This document shows positions 9,001-17,750 of a stretch of DNA of 43,185 nucleotides, piece after piece. Below the pieces are notes generated by a model. The model was given only the letters and a program-made list of their open reading frames with translations. It ran no database searches and was not told the origin of the DNA. Origin of the DNA: a virus; the IMG/VR virus record IMGVR_UViG_3300042864_000422, positions 1-43,185 of that record; one strand, written 5' to 3'. Within the stretch, counting starts at the first letter, position 1; each line of letters starts with the position of its first letter. A program made the translations under genes and the position numbers.

Positions 9001-12000
9001 GATGTTCAAGGTTCTAGACTCCCTTTCTGATGCTGACCACAGGGGCGGTATGCGTAGGGATGGTGACGGCAACTGGTCTGGCAAGCCCAACACGGCTCAG
9101 ATGAACGCCCTTGTGGGTACAGGTTACCTCCAGAGAGCGTGGTTCGACAGACTTACAGCCGCCTATAACATCCTTGAAGGCAAGGGTTCTAATGTGGTCG
9201 AGTTCGGCTACCTTGGTTACTCTGCCCACATTGGTGACGGCAACGAGCGTGTCTATGGTGCGGCTGTGCCGTTCAAGAACAGACGGGCTGTACTTCTTGA
9301 TGTGAACTTCAAGGTCAAAGCCGATGGTACGACCTTCGCTAACTTTGACACCCTTGACCTCAGAGTCATCGAGGCTAGAGGCAACGAGGTCTGGCGTGAC
9401 CCTCAAGTCCGTGACCTCTGGAACGGAGACAGAACAAGCATGGAGGCTGACTTCTACGCCTACCTCAGCAACGCCTCCCTTCCGTCTGGAGACCCTAACC
9501 GCAAGCCCTCCTTCCGTCTTCTTGACAGGGGTGACGGCTTAGGCGGTCAGCGTAGAGATGCCCTGCACCAGATGCTTGGATTCCACAAGGGTTCTGACCT
9601 CCCGTACATCAACAAGCCCATCGCTGAGATTCCTGTCGGCATCCGACACAGCGTTACGACCTTCAGCAATGACGGCATCGTGGCTATGCGTACCGCTGGC
9701 AGGGAGCGTGTGGACTACAACCACAACAACGCCCACCTAGACCTCACCCGCAACTTCATGCCAGATGAGATGAGGCAGGAGACTACTCCCTCTGGTGGCA
9801 AGATAATCCGTCACGCTACGGGCTATAACATCAGCAAACAGGCTGGCGAAAAGTTCAAGGTGTTCGACCCAGAGGGCAAGTCGCTTGGTCAATTCGATAC
9901 AATCGCTGACGCTGGTCGTGCGGCTCAAAAACACTTCAATGAATCCTTCGACAAGAGCGTTGAGGGTAAAGACACCGCTGTGCCTCCGACTGAAATTCCT
10001 CCGTCAAGAGTTGGATACAAAGATAAGCGTGTTCAAAAGATTTTAGATGATAATAAAATTGAACAAAGTGTAATAGAAGCATTAGAAAAACAAATAAACG
10101 ATATAAACTCAAAAGAGAATCAAGCAGAGTCTGCGAGCAATTATTACTCAAGACCATCTAAAGATGCTTTAGAAGTAGTTAAAAAAGAAGGTTTAATAAA
10201 GGCATTACGCAATGAAAATGTAAGTTCTATTTTAGAACAAGTTAAAATTAAACCAGATGTTTCTTCTTTAGGTGATATTGACATAGGAATACCTCATTAT
10301 GCAAAAGATTTAAAAGTTTCTTATTTGTTAGATAAGTTAACAAATTTATCACATCACGAATATGACGCAATGTATCCGATGGAAATCAAGTCTGCCCTGC
10401 ACCCCAGACTTGCCCAAATTTTCCAAGACTACCCTAACCTCACAGCCCAAGGTCTTCTCAAGAAGTTAGTCGTGTACGGCTCGCAGGGTAGCAGAATGTT
10501 CCAAGAAGCCACGGAGATTGGTCTTGTTGACTTGTTGAAGTCCAAGATTCAGAAGACCACTACGCCTAGATTCCTTGAAGATGGCACACGGATTGACATG
10601 GCACAGGGCGTTACTCAGCCTAAGTTAGACATGACCGAAATCCTAGACTTCGCTAAGTCCAAGGAAATCAAGGTAACTATTGAAGAGGGTGCTAAGGAAA
10701 GAAGTGGAATGGACACCTCTAGGTTCACCCTTGGCGGTGCTAAGGATAACTACAAGCAGACGGCAATTAGAATCAATCCAGAGTACGCTCACGGCATCCG
10801 TGGTCACTACGGAGAAGATACTATTGTTCACTTCCGAACCACGGAGCGTATTGACGCTGACGGCAACAGACACCTGTTCATCGAAGAAGTACAGGCTAAT
10901 AATACGGATAAAAGAAAAGTATCTGGAAGACTTACTCCAGATAGAGAATTTATAGTTAGAAGAAATGTAAGAACTCAAAAAACACTTTATAACAAAGCAA
11001 GAGAAGAAGGAATTTATGTACAAAACAGCAATGGAGAAGGTTTTGAGACTCAAAAAACTGCGTACATAAAAGCAGGGTTATGGAATAGCGAAAAATTAAA
11101 TTCTGAAATAACATTATTGTTAAAAGAAATATTCCCGTCTCAAGGTTATGATGCCGCTATGTCAAGACAAGATGCGAGGAAAGTTTTACAGGAAGGGTTA
11201 GACCATGTGTTTACCATGATAGGTACAGCAACAAGTTTTAGCGATTTCTTAAATAGACTTGAAGCAGAAACAGAATCAGTTTTTGACAAACATTTTAAAG
11301 TTTGGAAAAAGTTACGACTTAGCGATGAATTGTTAAATCAATTTAATACAATAAAAAAGTTTGAAGTCGAACGGCAGAAATTTTACCGAACAGAAGGAAT
11401 TCAAAGTCTTATAGATGAAGGACACATAACTAATTATACTTTAGACAATCCAGACATTATGCTTGAATCTATTCAAGACAATGAGTCGTTGATTCAATTG
11501 CATGAATTAAGTTTAAGTCAAAAAGAGCCTACTCCTTTGCCGCTTACTGCCGCTAAGGACTGGACGCTCACAGGACTCAAGGGAATCATCAGACAGGCTA
11601 TCCGTGACGGCTTAGATAGGATTACGCTAACGCACCCCGATGACAGCCCTACTGTCTCGCACATGAAAGGCGATGCCAGACAGGGACTCTACGGCAAGTT
11701 AATCCCAGAAATCTGGGGTGCTTGGCTTCGCAAGTACGGGATTGAGATGAAGCAGACTAACAAGTTGGCTGACGCTACCATTGATACCGCCAAGGGTCAG
11801 ATGGCTGAGATTACCAACAAGTTGCACGATGCTAATAAGGCAGTACTTGAACACTTTGAACAGGTCAAGGGTAGTGAAGACCCTGCGACCATCAACAAAC
11901 TTGCTGAGTTAATGGCAATGCCCGTGCATGAGTCTGACGAATTCGTTGGTGTAAAAATCCAAAATGAGGCTAAAAATCTTAACGATAACAAACTGAGAAC

Positions 12001-15000
12001 GCTTATCGGTGAAGTTGCAATGATAAAGTCTGCCGAAAAGGATGCTTACAACAGAATTAATAAACTTCGTGAGAATGGTATCCGTGGCGAAATCGGCTCA
12101 ATGTCTACTACAGACTCTGGTATTTCCGCTGAGGCTATCGACAGAGGCATGACCTTTGTCCTCAATGACCGCATCAAGCAAGACTTCCTAGACGGCAAGA
12201 TACAGACGCACATGATGCCTTCGGAGGGTGAAAAAGGCGGTTTTGATTTTGAACCAAACAGCAACAAGGCTTATAAACTGTTAACTGAATATCTATACGG
12301 ATTAAAGACGGGCAAGTCTCATCAAGAGATGATGACTCCAGAATTAGATTATGTCTTTAACAACATAGAGAATTTCACAAAAGCAAGCAACGATGATGTT
12401 GTTGAGGCTATCTTAAAACTTGGAAGCAAGGGTGGTGCTATTGTTGACAGATTTCAGAACAAAGAAATCACATTAAAGCAAGCCGTTCAAGAGGCACAAA
12501 ACATCGACCAATATACATACCTTGCAAAACTGAAAGACATTAGAGACGCAAGAAAAGGTTTATACAATGCGTTCATGCGAGCGACTGGTCAGATGCGTAA
12601 GATTTCTGACAAGGATGGAAGACGCTACAATACAGAAGGAGAAAGAGAGCATAGAGATACTGCATATCAGCCAGCGGAAATTCCATTAGAGGCTCATCAA
12701 AAGCCTTGGAGTGGAAATAAGTTTGTCCTTATTGATGTTAAGAAGTTTAATGACGAATTCCAAAGAACTAATCCTTCTAATACAGTAAGAGATGTAAAGA
12801 ATCAAAAGCCTAATAGCCTTGCTAATGCTACTAAGTGGATTCAAGAAAGACCTTGGGAAAGAAAAAATAACCGAGAGATGGCTGAAGCCCCAGTCGTGTC
12901 GGTATTCCCAGAAAAGACTTTTATTGAAGGACAAGGTGCTGTTAATCAAGTTCGTGTTTCCAATGGAAGACACAGGCTTCAAGCCTATGAAGACCTTGGC
13001 ATTAAATACGCTTGGGTTCAGACACCAATCAAGGAAGAAGGAAGACTTAATCAATTCAGAGTTTCAGAAGAAGATACGGGCAGAGAAAATCGTCCCAACT
13101 TCATGCCAGCGGAGGGCGATGCTGAGGGTGGTCGTACTTACACGCCAGAGCAGATGTCTGGTAAATTTATTGGTCGCTATGCTTCTGAAAATCCTAAAGC
13201 AATAAAATATAAAAAGATTATATTCACCAAGGATACTGAAAAAGGAAGATTTGGAGAAGAGACATATAGGCTTACTATTAAACCAAAGGATGAAGTTGCA
13301 AATGAAGTTAAGGTAGGATATATAAATGTTGAAGTCAATGGAACTGATGCGTCTGTTGAATATGTAAAAGTAAATCCTAGATGGGAAGGCGAAGGATACG
13401 GGAATCTTCTTTACTCTGAAATGGTTGAGCGTCTTCGCTCCCTTGGCGTAAAAGAATTCAGCGGAATGATTGTCGATGAATCTGGAAGACCTCAGAAGAT
13501 TCGCAAAAGAATCATTGACCAAGAAAACACTAGGATTGGAGAGCCAGATGACACTCTTATTGGAAGAACAAGAAGGGATAGGTATGGCGATACGCAGACA
13601 GATGTCACTTCTTACTTGAAGGAAAAGGCTTGGTATATGCCTTCTGAGTCTTGGGAAAAGACAAGGGAACTGGGAATGAAGTCTACTTGGGATGCTCTTC
13701 CAGAAGCATCTAGAAAACTGTTTGAACTTAACATTAAGAAGTTTGGACTTACAAACAGTCCGTATGAGGCTGGCTATATATTGCCAGACGCAAGAATGCT
13801 CGACTTCTCTGGACGCTCACAAAGTTCTGGGTTCAAGAGAGTAAACGACAAATACATTCCCACCACAAAGTTTGATGACTTCAAGAATTCAAGAGGCTTA
13901 GACCATAGAGAAGCCGTAATGCTTCCAGAGGTTAAGAGAAAAATGAAGGAAGAGTATGGCTGGGAAGAAGACAAGATTGGCAAAATGCAAGAGGCTGGTG
14001 CTATCCGCATAGACCACAATGATTATGGCACAGATGACGGACGCACTTATTTAGACATAGGTTCTGTTCCTACAAACAAACAGTATGAGGCTATCTTAGA
14101 TATCCTTAAAAATAGCGTTAAAAACAAAGAAAAGCATACGCTAGGCGTAGACATAAGAGTAAACGGAAAGGCAATAAACCATCCTTTACATGATGTGAAT
14201 TTAGAAAATCCAGAAAGGGCTGTTCTTGCTCTTAAGCGTGAAGTCAACAAGGCGTTCAAGAACAACGAGGCTGGTAAAGACAGAACATCTTTCATGCCAG
14301 CGGAAGGCGAGCAGGGCGAACCCATCAGACTCTCTGGTAAGAAGAAGACCATCAGCACAAAAAAGGTCAGCACAAATCAGTACGAGATGGGTGAAGGCAA
14401 CAGAACCTATGATACAGATAGCCGTCAATGGACTAATGGCTTCATTGGCAGATATGCTGAGGAGAACCCTATCCTTACGAAAGGTTTGAAACTCAGCATG
14501 AAGAACTGGGATAAGAGAACCGATGATTATGGAAGACGCTCTATTGAGTTAAAGGAAGGAAACAAACTTATCGGCAGAATAGATTACGAAGTTAAGAAGG
14601 GTAGCGGAGGTAAGTGGTTGCTTTCTGACCCTGCGGTTCGTGTATGGGAACAGTACAGGGGCAAGGGATACTCTAATCTTCTTTACTCTGAAATGGCTGA
14701 ACGGGCGAGGTTCTTAGGGGCTGAAGACTTCCTTCAGAGAATTGAAAACGACTTAGCACTTCCTATGTACGCTCAAGTCAATACCTTTGGCTTTGGAGAG
14801 TCTAAGTTAATTGATGCAGATAGGGGTCAGTATTTCCCGCCCACAAAGGAAAACTTCGACAAACTCAAAAAGCCTTTAATCGATATTCAGAAACAGGATG
14901 GCTCTTATGAGACAATGGAAGGCTATGAGCCTTGGGTTCACTCTTGGAGCAAGATATTCTCTGATAGACATTATCAGCCCGCTGAAGGCTGGCGTGACTG

Positions 15001-15172
15001 GCAATCTGAACGCACCTCGCTTGGCTCTGTGGTCAAGAACGCTGTCGGCTATGTCATCATGGTGCAGGGCGATAAGTTCAAGGTCTACAACCCCTACAAG
15101 GCTATGGTCGGCATCTACAACGACCTAGAGCAAGCCAAGCGGAGAGTCCAAAGGGACGAGCCTAAGCAATGA
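6002..15172 (+). CDS. Giant polyvalent virion protein at the gp16 position (zincin, ParB-like and two GNAT domains)
   Basis: A 3,056-residue protein, over twice the length of T7 gp16, ending the ejection-protein row. Visible modules: Gly/Ala-rich, probably membrane-active segments near residues 215-235 and 405-445; a zincin-type HELFH motif at 747-751 with a further acidic pair E849-E850; a ParB-like segment around 2310-2345 with NGRHRL at 2321; GNAT acetyltransferase motifs R-x-x-G-x-G at 2460 and Q-x-x-G-x-G at 2884; and two related GY-x-I...KFKV..P segments near 1275-1315 and 3008-3050. Seven [FMY]-x-P-x-E motifs (about 1252, 2071, 2222, 2367, 2545, 2764, 2991) separate modules. This is the architecture of phage polyvalent proteins, which are injected with the DNA and act against host defences or remodel the cell. 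Domain identities rest on motifs only. Two AT-rich islands (about 10018-10378 and 10900-11530) look like inserted domains. Confidence 0.8.
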   Translation: MAELYESPKQYISLGGQSGTASDAPPSIESIIDSLPADEREEALKYITAPPTGEEVARAMAQKNANGELMDMTLDQYRLFKAHQKSKETDVIGTIGEAASTVFDEIFKAAGSIYDKPVDSMKKLTPSVIEAFAQGTRNLYGMAAQSADPTSVFFRMKNALLANGDDEAAEYQQFMEAQAFNLHSMRLMTGQDTLVMDKDVINPEMTQVMSYIADPTLFIPFGGIAAKGATMIGMGEKLAMASARTAAIKRGIMGGVLKWGVGAPIEFMGTAVRNTIDYGLERSAKAFETVSGISAAEVKTTAQMYGWTSATAAMTGATIPLPIVGDVAGAMVGSTTARGVGEAISMFGEQMQKQKNTGRGVLGYAGQALRDTKKQGIVLSKHAQGLLKIIEAVDPFFAYADEITSGAFQGAAIGGGLGYLAGGEEGMAGGIGSGMALGAVGAGAGRLTSDITGNTKMEQIAIQRKLVIEGLKDAGNENHVALEAMAIAAEATGDRRFQAQIDGIIAGLDVVNPDAVIKAFNEKGYAEALTSQGIDPSTGKLREKSRIFPEIGDRRTIADVLGILRDNGGNFAGDPAGFEKAITTEARYKKLKPVWERLDDNAKAVLLKQIKENSNPDFIKSLKGRQVNAHFGDLAYAERLAEMINTLNQKNANLVSGKIAETLKAETRSDKKLTRRGQMLKEKLQADGYIDKDGTIRKSRNMDVEETLQSFDASAGWTKRRNSTGQTEIYINLDKFMAKGNRESMPHELFHSVMRDSVFAKDYSDRLIQKLVGTFDPQTGKMLEKAVVDPTQLQKFMEGYINSVHRNQSEEFRKRKIDELKGSIEEYKKRNDPNRVADTTQTPLEHLVEEFGAYYFAKFVMDKPVDFLFRGGEYSGLRAVFETSKESFLDFWKAKIGKNNPSVNFDNIEGYALSRGFGKDGKRAKVTALDLLMQDMIRMQSNINKGGKFDISNLSPDARKQFIQTHGLRGQGFETIDKAGNLKKPKLRRYTAEEIRQGKEMFKVLDSLSDADHRGGMRRDGDGNWSGKPNTAQMNALVGTGYLQRAWFDRLTAAYNILEGKGSNVVEFGYLGYSAHIGDGNERVYGAAVPFKNRRAVLLDVNFKVKADGTTFANFDTLDLRVIEARGNEVWRDPQVRDLWNGDRTSMEADFYAYLSNASLPSGDPNRKPSFRLLDRGDGLGGQRRDALHQMLGFHKGSDLPYINKPIAEIPVGIRHSVTTFSNDGIVAMRTAGRERVDYNHNNAHLDLTRNFMPDEMRQETTPSGGKIIRHATGYNISKQAGEKFKVFDPEGKSLGQFDTIADAGRAAQKHFNESFDKSVEGKDTAVPPTEIPPSRVGYKDKRVQKILDDNKIEQSVIEALEKQINDINSKENQAESASNYYSRPSKDALEVVKKEGLIKALRNENVSSILEQVKIKPDVSSLGDIDIGIPHYAKDLKVSYLLDKLTNLSHHEYDAMYPMEIKSALHPRLAQIFQDYPNLTAQGLLKKLVVYGSQGSRMFQEATEIGLVDLLKSKIQKTTTPRFLEDGTRIDMAQGVTQPKLDMTEILDFAKSKEIKVTIEEGAKERSGMDTSRFTLGGAKDNYKQTAIRINPEYAHGIRGHYGEDTIVHFRTTERIDADGNRHLFIEEVQANNTDKRKVSGRLTPDREFIVRRNVRTQKTLYNKAREEGIYVQNSNGEGFETQKTAYIKAGLWNSEKLNSEITLLLKEIFPSQGYDAAMSRQDARKVLQEGLDHVFTMIGTATSFSDFLNRLEAETESVFDKHFKVWKKLRLSDELLNQFNTIKKFEVERQKFYRTEGIQSLIDEGHITNYTLDNPDIMLESIQDNESLIQLHELSLSQKEPTPLPLTAAKDWTLTGLKGIIRQAIRDGLDRITLTHPDDSPTVSHMKGDARQGLYGKLIPEIWGAWLRKYGIEMKQTNKLADATIDTAKGQMAEITNKLHDANKAVLEHFEQVKGSEDPATINKLAELMAMPVHESDEFVGVKIQNEAKNLNDNKLRTLIGEVAMIKSAEKDAYNRINKLRENGIRGEIGSMSTTDSGISAEAIDRGMTFVLNDRIKQDFLDGKIQTHMMPSEGEKGGFDFEPNSNKAYKLLTEYLYGLKTGKSHQEMMTPELDYVFNNIENFTKASNDDVVEAILKLGSKGGAIVDRFQNKEITLKQAVQEAQNIDQYTYLAKLKDIRDARKGLYNAFMRATGQMRKISDKDGRRYNTEGEREHRDTAYQPAEIPLEAHQKPWSGNKFVLIDVKKFNDEFQRTNPSNTVRDVKNQKPNSLANATKWIQERPWERKNNREMAEAPVVSVFPEKTFIEGQGAVNQVRVSNGRHRLQAYEDLGIKYAWVQTPIKEEGRLNQFRVSEEDTGRENRPNFMPAEGDAEGGRTYTPEQMSGKFIGRYASENPKAIKYKKIIFTKDTEKGRFGEETYRLTIKPKDEVANEVKVGYINVEVNGTDASVEYVKVNPRWEGEGYGNLLYSEMVERLRSLGVKEFSGMIVDESGRPQKIRKRIIDQENTRIGEPDDTLIGRTRRDRYGDTQTDVTSYLKEKAWYMPSESWEKTRELGMKSTWDALPEASRKLFELNIKKFGLTNSPYEAGYILPDARMLDFSGRSQSSGFKRVNDKYIPTTKFDDFKNSRGLDHREAVMLPEVKRKMKEEYGWEEDKIGKMQEAGAIRIDHNDYGTDDGRTYLDIGSVPTNKQYEAILDILKNSVKNKEKHTLGVDIRVNGKAINHPLHDVNLENPERAVLALKREVNKAFKNNEAGKDRTSFMPAEGEQGEPIRLSGKKKTISTKKVSTNQYEMGEGNRTYDTDSRQWTNGFIGRYAEENPILTKGLKLSMKNWDKRTDDYGRRSIELKEGNKLIGRIDYEVKKGSGGKWLLSDPAVRVWEQYRGKGYSNLLYSEMAERARFLGAEDFLQRIENDLALPMYAQVNTFGFGESKLIDADRGQYFPPTKENFDKLKKPLIDIQKQDGSYETMEGYEPWVHSWSKIFSDRHYQPAEGWRDWQSERTSLGSVVKNAVGYVIMVQGDKFKVYNPYKAMVGIYNDLEQAKRRVQRDEPKQ

Positions 15173-15474
15173 GTCCTGTAGACCCTAGCATTCTAGAAAC
15201 AGCCGAAGACTTCAAGAAGGGTGGCTGGATAGTTGCTGTCCTAGGAGCGTTAGGTGCTGTCGCTAGGCTCATCATAACTGAGGAGAAGTGGCAAGCCATC
15301 ATCTGGGTACGCAAGGCTCTGGCGGGTGCTATCGTTGGTACTCTGATTTACTTCGCCATCAACCACGCCCCTCTGGACGCTATGTACAAGGGCATCATCT
15401 ACTCCTCTGCTGGTGCGTTAGCCCCAGATATTTTTGAGTGGCTGAAGCGTAAATTTATTAAACAGACTAAATAA
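15169..15474 (+). CDS. Holin (LydA/phage holin 3-like)
   Basis: A 101-residue membrane protein whose start overlaps the giant protein stop (ATGA). It has a hydrophobic segment at about 18-36 (GGWIVAVLGALGAVARLI), a second at about 50-64 (LAGAIVGTLIYFAI), a third weak one around 74-85 with AGALAPDIFEWLKRKF, and a basic C-terminus. This pattern, small size and place after the virion genes match LydA-type holins, which permeabilise the inner membrane to trigger lysis. The endolysin is not adjacent but encoded leftward at 21354-21833. Confidence 0.75.
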   Translation: MSPVDPSILETAEDFKKGGWIVAVLGALGAVARLIITEEKWQAIIWVRKALAGAIVGTLIYFAINHAPLDAMYKGIIYSSAGALAPDIFEWLKRKFIKQTK

Positions 15475-15475
15475 T

Positions 15476-16588
15476 ATGGAAGAACAACTTGCTAGACTTC
15501 GTGAATTCGGATTCGACCTAGACGCAATCCCTGTCGGTAAAGACAAAACTTCGTACATAATTAATCTCACGGGCGATGCCGACAGACCTATGGTTGTTGC
15601 CAATGTTAATGGAGAAAAGATGCCTTTTTATTTTAGTTCTGGTGCAGGAGGAAAATCTCATGTTCCTCCTAACAGATGGTATCCTGCGGCTGGCATCGGC
15701 TCAAAAGACGGATGGATTAATAAAGGTGTTCAGAAAGCAGATGATTTATTCTATGGAAATAAACAGTTAGAACGAGTTGGGATGGCTCTTGATGAAGTCT
15801 TTGGAAACGCTAACGCTGATGAGTTCGTTGAAGCGTTGCCTATGGTCAATAACAAGGGAAGCAACATAACAAAAGACTTTATTAATTCGGGACAAAAGTT
15901 TACTGATTTAACTCCAGACAGAAAACCTACAGACCCAGAAGCATATAAAGTAGCAATGAATAGGTTGCGTACCTTTGCTTCGGATAAGCCGCTTCCAACA
16001 CCTCCTGCCCCTCCTGTTCCCGTTGCTAAAACACCTTACACTCCTCAGTTTATTCAACAAGGACAGGTAGCGACTACAGAAACAGCCGTCAGTCCTCCTA
16101 CCGCTACCGCTGTTCGTGCAATGGCACAAAGTCCTCAAGTTGTAAATGCAAGAACTCCTGCAAGTCTTCTTTCTGGATTATATAATATTAAACTTCCTCC
16201 TGCCACAGCCCCAGCCCTTGGTGCAGTAGGAGGTCTGGCAAGTATGGGCATGATGGGTTACGGGGCTACGAGAGAAAATTATTATGATAGAAATCACGGG
16301 GCTTCAGACATCTATGGAACACGCCCTGCTTGGGATTTTATGGGAAAGATAACTGGTCTATATGAAGACTCTAGTTCCAATAAAGGAAACTCTGTTCAAC
16401 AAGCGTGGGGAGAAATGAAAGCCCAAGTTGCTGACCCAGAATATCAGATTCGTAGTCCTATTAGTGCTACTGTTTATAATTTGCTTGCTGGAAATACTGA
16501 GCCTGCAAAAGCATTTATAGGAGGCTATGTCCCAGAGTTTTTAAATAGGGAAACAAGCACAGGTTCTATGATGGAAATGCGTAGATGA
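15476..16588 (+). CDS. Virion-associated protein with a GAGGK...WYPAAGIG domain, function unknown
   Basis: A 370-residue protein. Residues about 25-85 carry the string SSGAGGKSHVPPNRWYP followed by AAGIGSKDGWINKG, a block I recognise from other phage virion and polyvalent proteins without a known function. The middle is Pro/Ala-rich linker (about 175-245), then a Gly/Met-rich hydrophobic stretch (LGAVGGLASMGMMGYG). It lies between the holin and the lipoprotein, with its stop overlapping the next start by 4 bases. It could be a further ejection protein or a lysis accessory. Its codons are more AT-rich than those of the holin. Confidence 0.6.
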   Translation: MEEQLARLREFGFDLDAIPVGKDKTSYIINLTGDADRPMVVANVNGEKMPFYFSSGAGGKSHVPPNRWYPAAGIGSKDGWINKGVQKADDLFYGNKQLERVGMALDEVFGNANADEFVEALPMVNNKGSNITKDFINSGQKFTDLTPDRKPTDPEAYKVAMNRLRTFASDKPLPTPPAPPVPVAKTPYTPQFIQQGQVATTETAVSPPTATAVRAMAQSPQVVNARTPASLLSGLYNIKLPPATAPALGAVGGLASMGMMGYGATRENYYDRNHGASDIYGTRPAWDFMGKITGLYEDSSSNKGNSVQQAWGEMKAQVADPEYQIRSPISATVYNLLAGNTEPAKAFIGGYVPEFLNRETSTGSMMEMRR

Positions 16589-17304
16589 GATTCATTTTAC
16601 TAGCCCTGCTCCTTGTTGGTTGCTCTACCGCCCCTAAGCCTACCCCCTTACCCCCTGCCCCCGTTGAAACGAAGAACCAAGAGAAGGACAAGTACATCAC
16701 TAGGGTCGAAGATATCGTCTCTGATTCCGCTTCTGCCCTTACTGCTGTCGTTCCTAGCCTCGATAAAGGCAATGTACGAGGACTTGTCGAAGCCCAAGTG
16801 ACACGCCTCTCTGGGGTTGCCAAGCCCTCAGTTGCTAAGGTAGAGGAGTACACTAGGATTATAAAACAAAACGACTTCAAGGCGGTAGAGAAGGATAAGA
16901 AAGAGGCATCCAAGGTAGAGGATGAGACCACAGCCCTGTACGCAATGGTAGAACAAAAGGATTATGAACTCGCTGAGGCTCACTCTAGGGCTGACGCTGA
17001 GTTCAAGCAGAAGGTGCTATGGCAGTTCAGTACGGCTGGGTTAGGGCTGTTCGTGACTGGGCTTCTTGTGGTTGCGTTCACTCCGTTCAAGAAGTCTGGG
17101 GCTATTGTTATGGGTGGTGGTTCTCTGGCTATGGCTTCCCTCTGGATATTCGACAGCCAATGGTTCACTTGGATAGCAGGAGGCTCAGTCGGGATAGTTT
17201 GCATATCCCTGCTTGCCGTGCTTATCAAGAAACTTACTTCCAGAACTCCTCTGGAATCACATCCACAAAAACAGGAGTCCGCTGACCAACATCCGCACCA
17301 ATGA
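16585..17304 (+). CDS. Lipoprotein with C-terminal membrane helices, u-spanin candidate
   Basis: A 239-residue protein with a textbook lipoprotein signal: basic start, hydrophobic core and lipobox LVGC, with Cys at about residue 13. A Pro-rich periplasmic linker follows, then a charged helical region (about 40-145), then two or three hydrophobic segments (about 148-170, 175-190, 195-215). An outer-membrane lipid anchor at one end and inner-membrane helices at the other is the layout of unimolecular spanins, which fuse the two membranes in the last step of lysis, and the gene is near the holin. Classical u-spanins have one C-terminal helix, so the extra helices leave the role open. Its end overlaps the convergent gene 17234-17518 by 71 bases. 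Confidence 0.55.
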   Translation: MRFILLALLLVGCSTAPKPTPLPPAPVETKNQEKDKYITRVEDIVSDSASALTAVVPSLDKGNVRGLVEAQVTRLSGVAKPSVAKVEEYTRIIKQNDFKAVEKDKKEASKVEDETTALYAMVEQKDYELAEAHSRADAEFKQKVLWQFSTAGLGLFVTGLLVVAFTPFKKSGAIVMGGGSLAMASLWIFDSQWFTWIAGGSVGIVCISLLAVLIKKLTSRTPLESHPQKQESADQHPHQ

Positions 17305-17518
17305 TGTTGTGGTACATATACTCTTCAGCCGTCTCAAAGTCCATAGCATCATTCTCCATTAGGTTAGAGATGATACGCTCTGTGGAATAGACCGCCACAA
17401 CCCCATTAGGAGTATTGGTCAGCCCTACAAAGGCGTGAGCAAGCCCATCAGCGATGACAATCTCATCGTCTAATTCAGCAAGGAATTCTTCAAGTTTTTC
17501 GTTGTCTGTTTTGCTCAT
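17234..17518 (-). CDS. Conserved phage protein, unknown function
   Basis: A 94-residue acidic protein, last gene of the leftward block. It contains FETAEEYMYHNIIGADVGQR followed by TPVFV, a pattern I recognise from short hypothetical proteins of many unrelated phages, but no function is known to me. The first 29 bases overlap the end of the previous leftward gene. The 3' end runs into the convergent lipoprotein gene by 71 bases. Confidence 0.6.
   Translation of the reverse strand: MSKTDNEKLEEFLAELDDEIVIADGLAHAFVGLTNTPNGVVAVYSTERIISNLMENDAMDFETAEEYMYHNIIGADVGQRTPVFVDVIPEEFWK
17238..17256. terminator. Hairpin in the overlapping ends of two convergent genes
   Basis: A perfect 7-bp stem (TTCCAGA / TCTGGAA) with a 5-base loop lies within the overlapping 3' ends of the rightward lipoprotein gene and the leftward gene 17234-17518. 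On the minus strand it is followed by a short T-rich run after the stop codon. It may stop transcription from both sides; the T-tracts are weak. Confidence 0.4.
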
Positions 17519-17750
17519 TTTTAATTCGGTAGTGGGGGATTGGACGAGTTACCATTCCAGAAGTAACCCTATACATACGGACTTCAAGAAGATTGTTCTT
17601 TAGGGCAACGCTTAGTTTCTTGGTAATGATAGGTTCAGAAAGATTCCAGAGTTTCTGAATTTCCCTTCGTGTATAGAATCCTTTCTCTGGCTTTTCTTGG
17701 ACAACCTTGCCAAAGAGTTTCTCCATTGCCCGTAGGTCTTTGTTGTTCAT
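17490..17750 (-). CDS. Small basic winged-helix-like protein
   Basis: An 86-residue basic protein. Residues about 25-75 (GFYTRREIQKLWNLSEPIIT, then KKLSVALKNNLLEVRMYRV) have the spacing of a helix-turn-helix followed by a wing, so DNA binding is plausible. It overlaps both neighbours and belongs to a tightly packed leftward operon. Target and role are unknown. Confidence 0.55.
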   Translation of the reverse strand: MNNKDLRAMEKLFGKVVQEKPEKGFYTRREIQKLWNLSEPIITKKLSVALKNNLLEVRMYRVTSGMVTRPIPHYRIKNEQNRQRKT

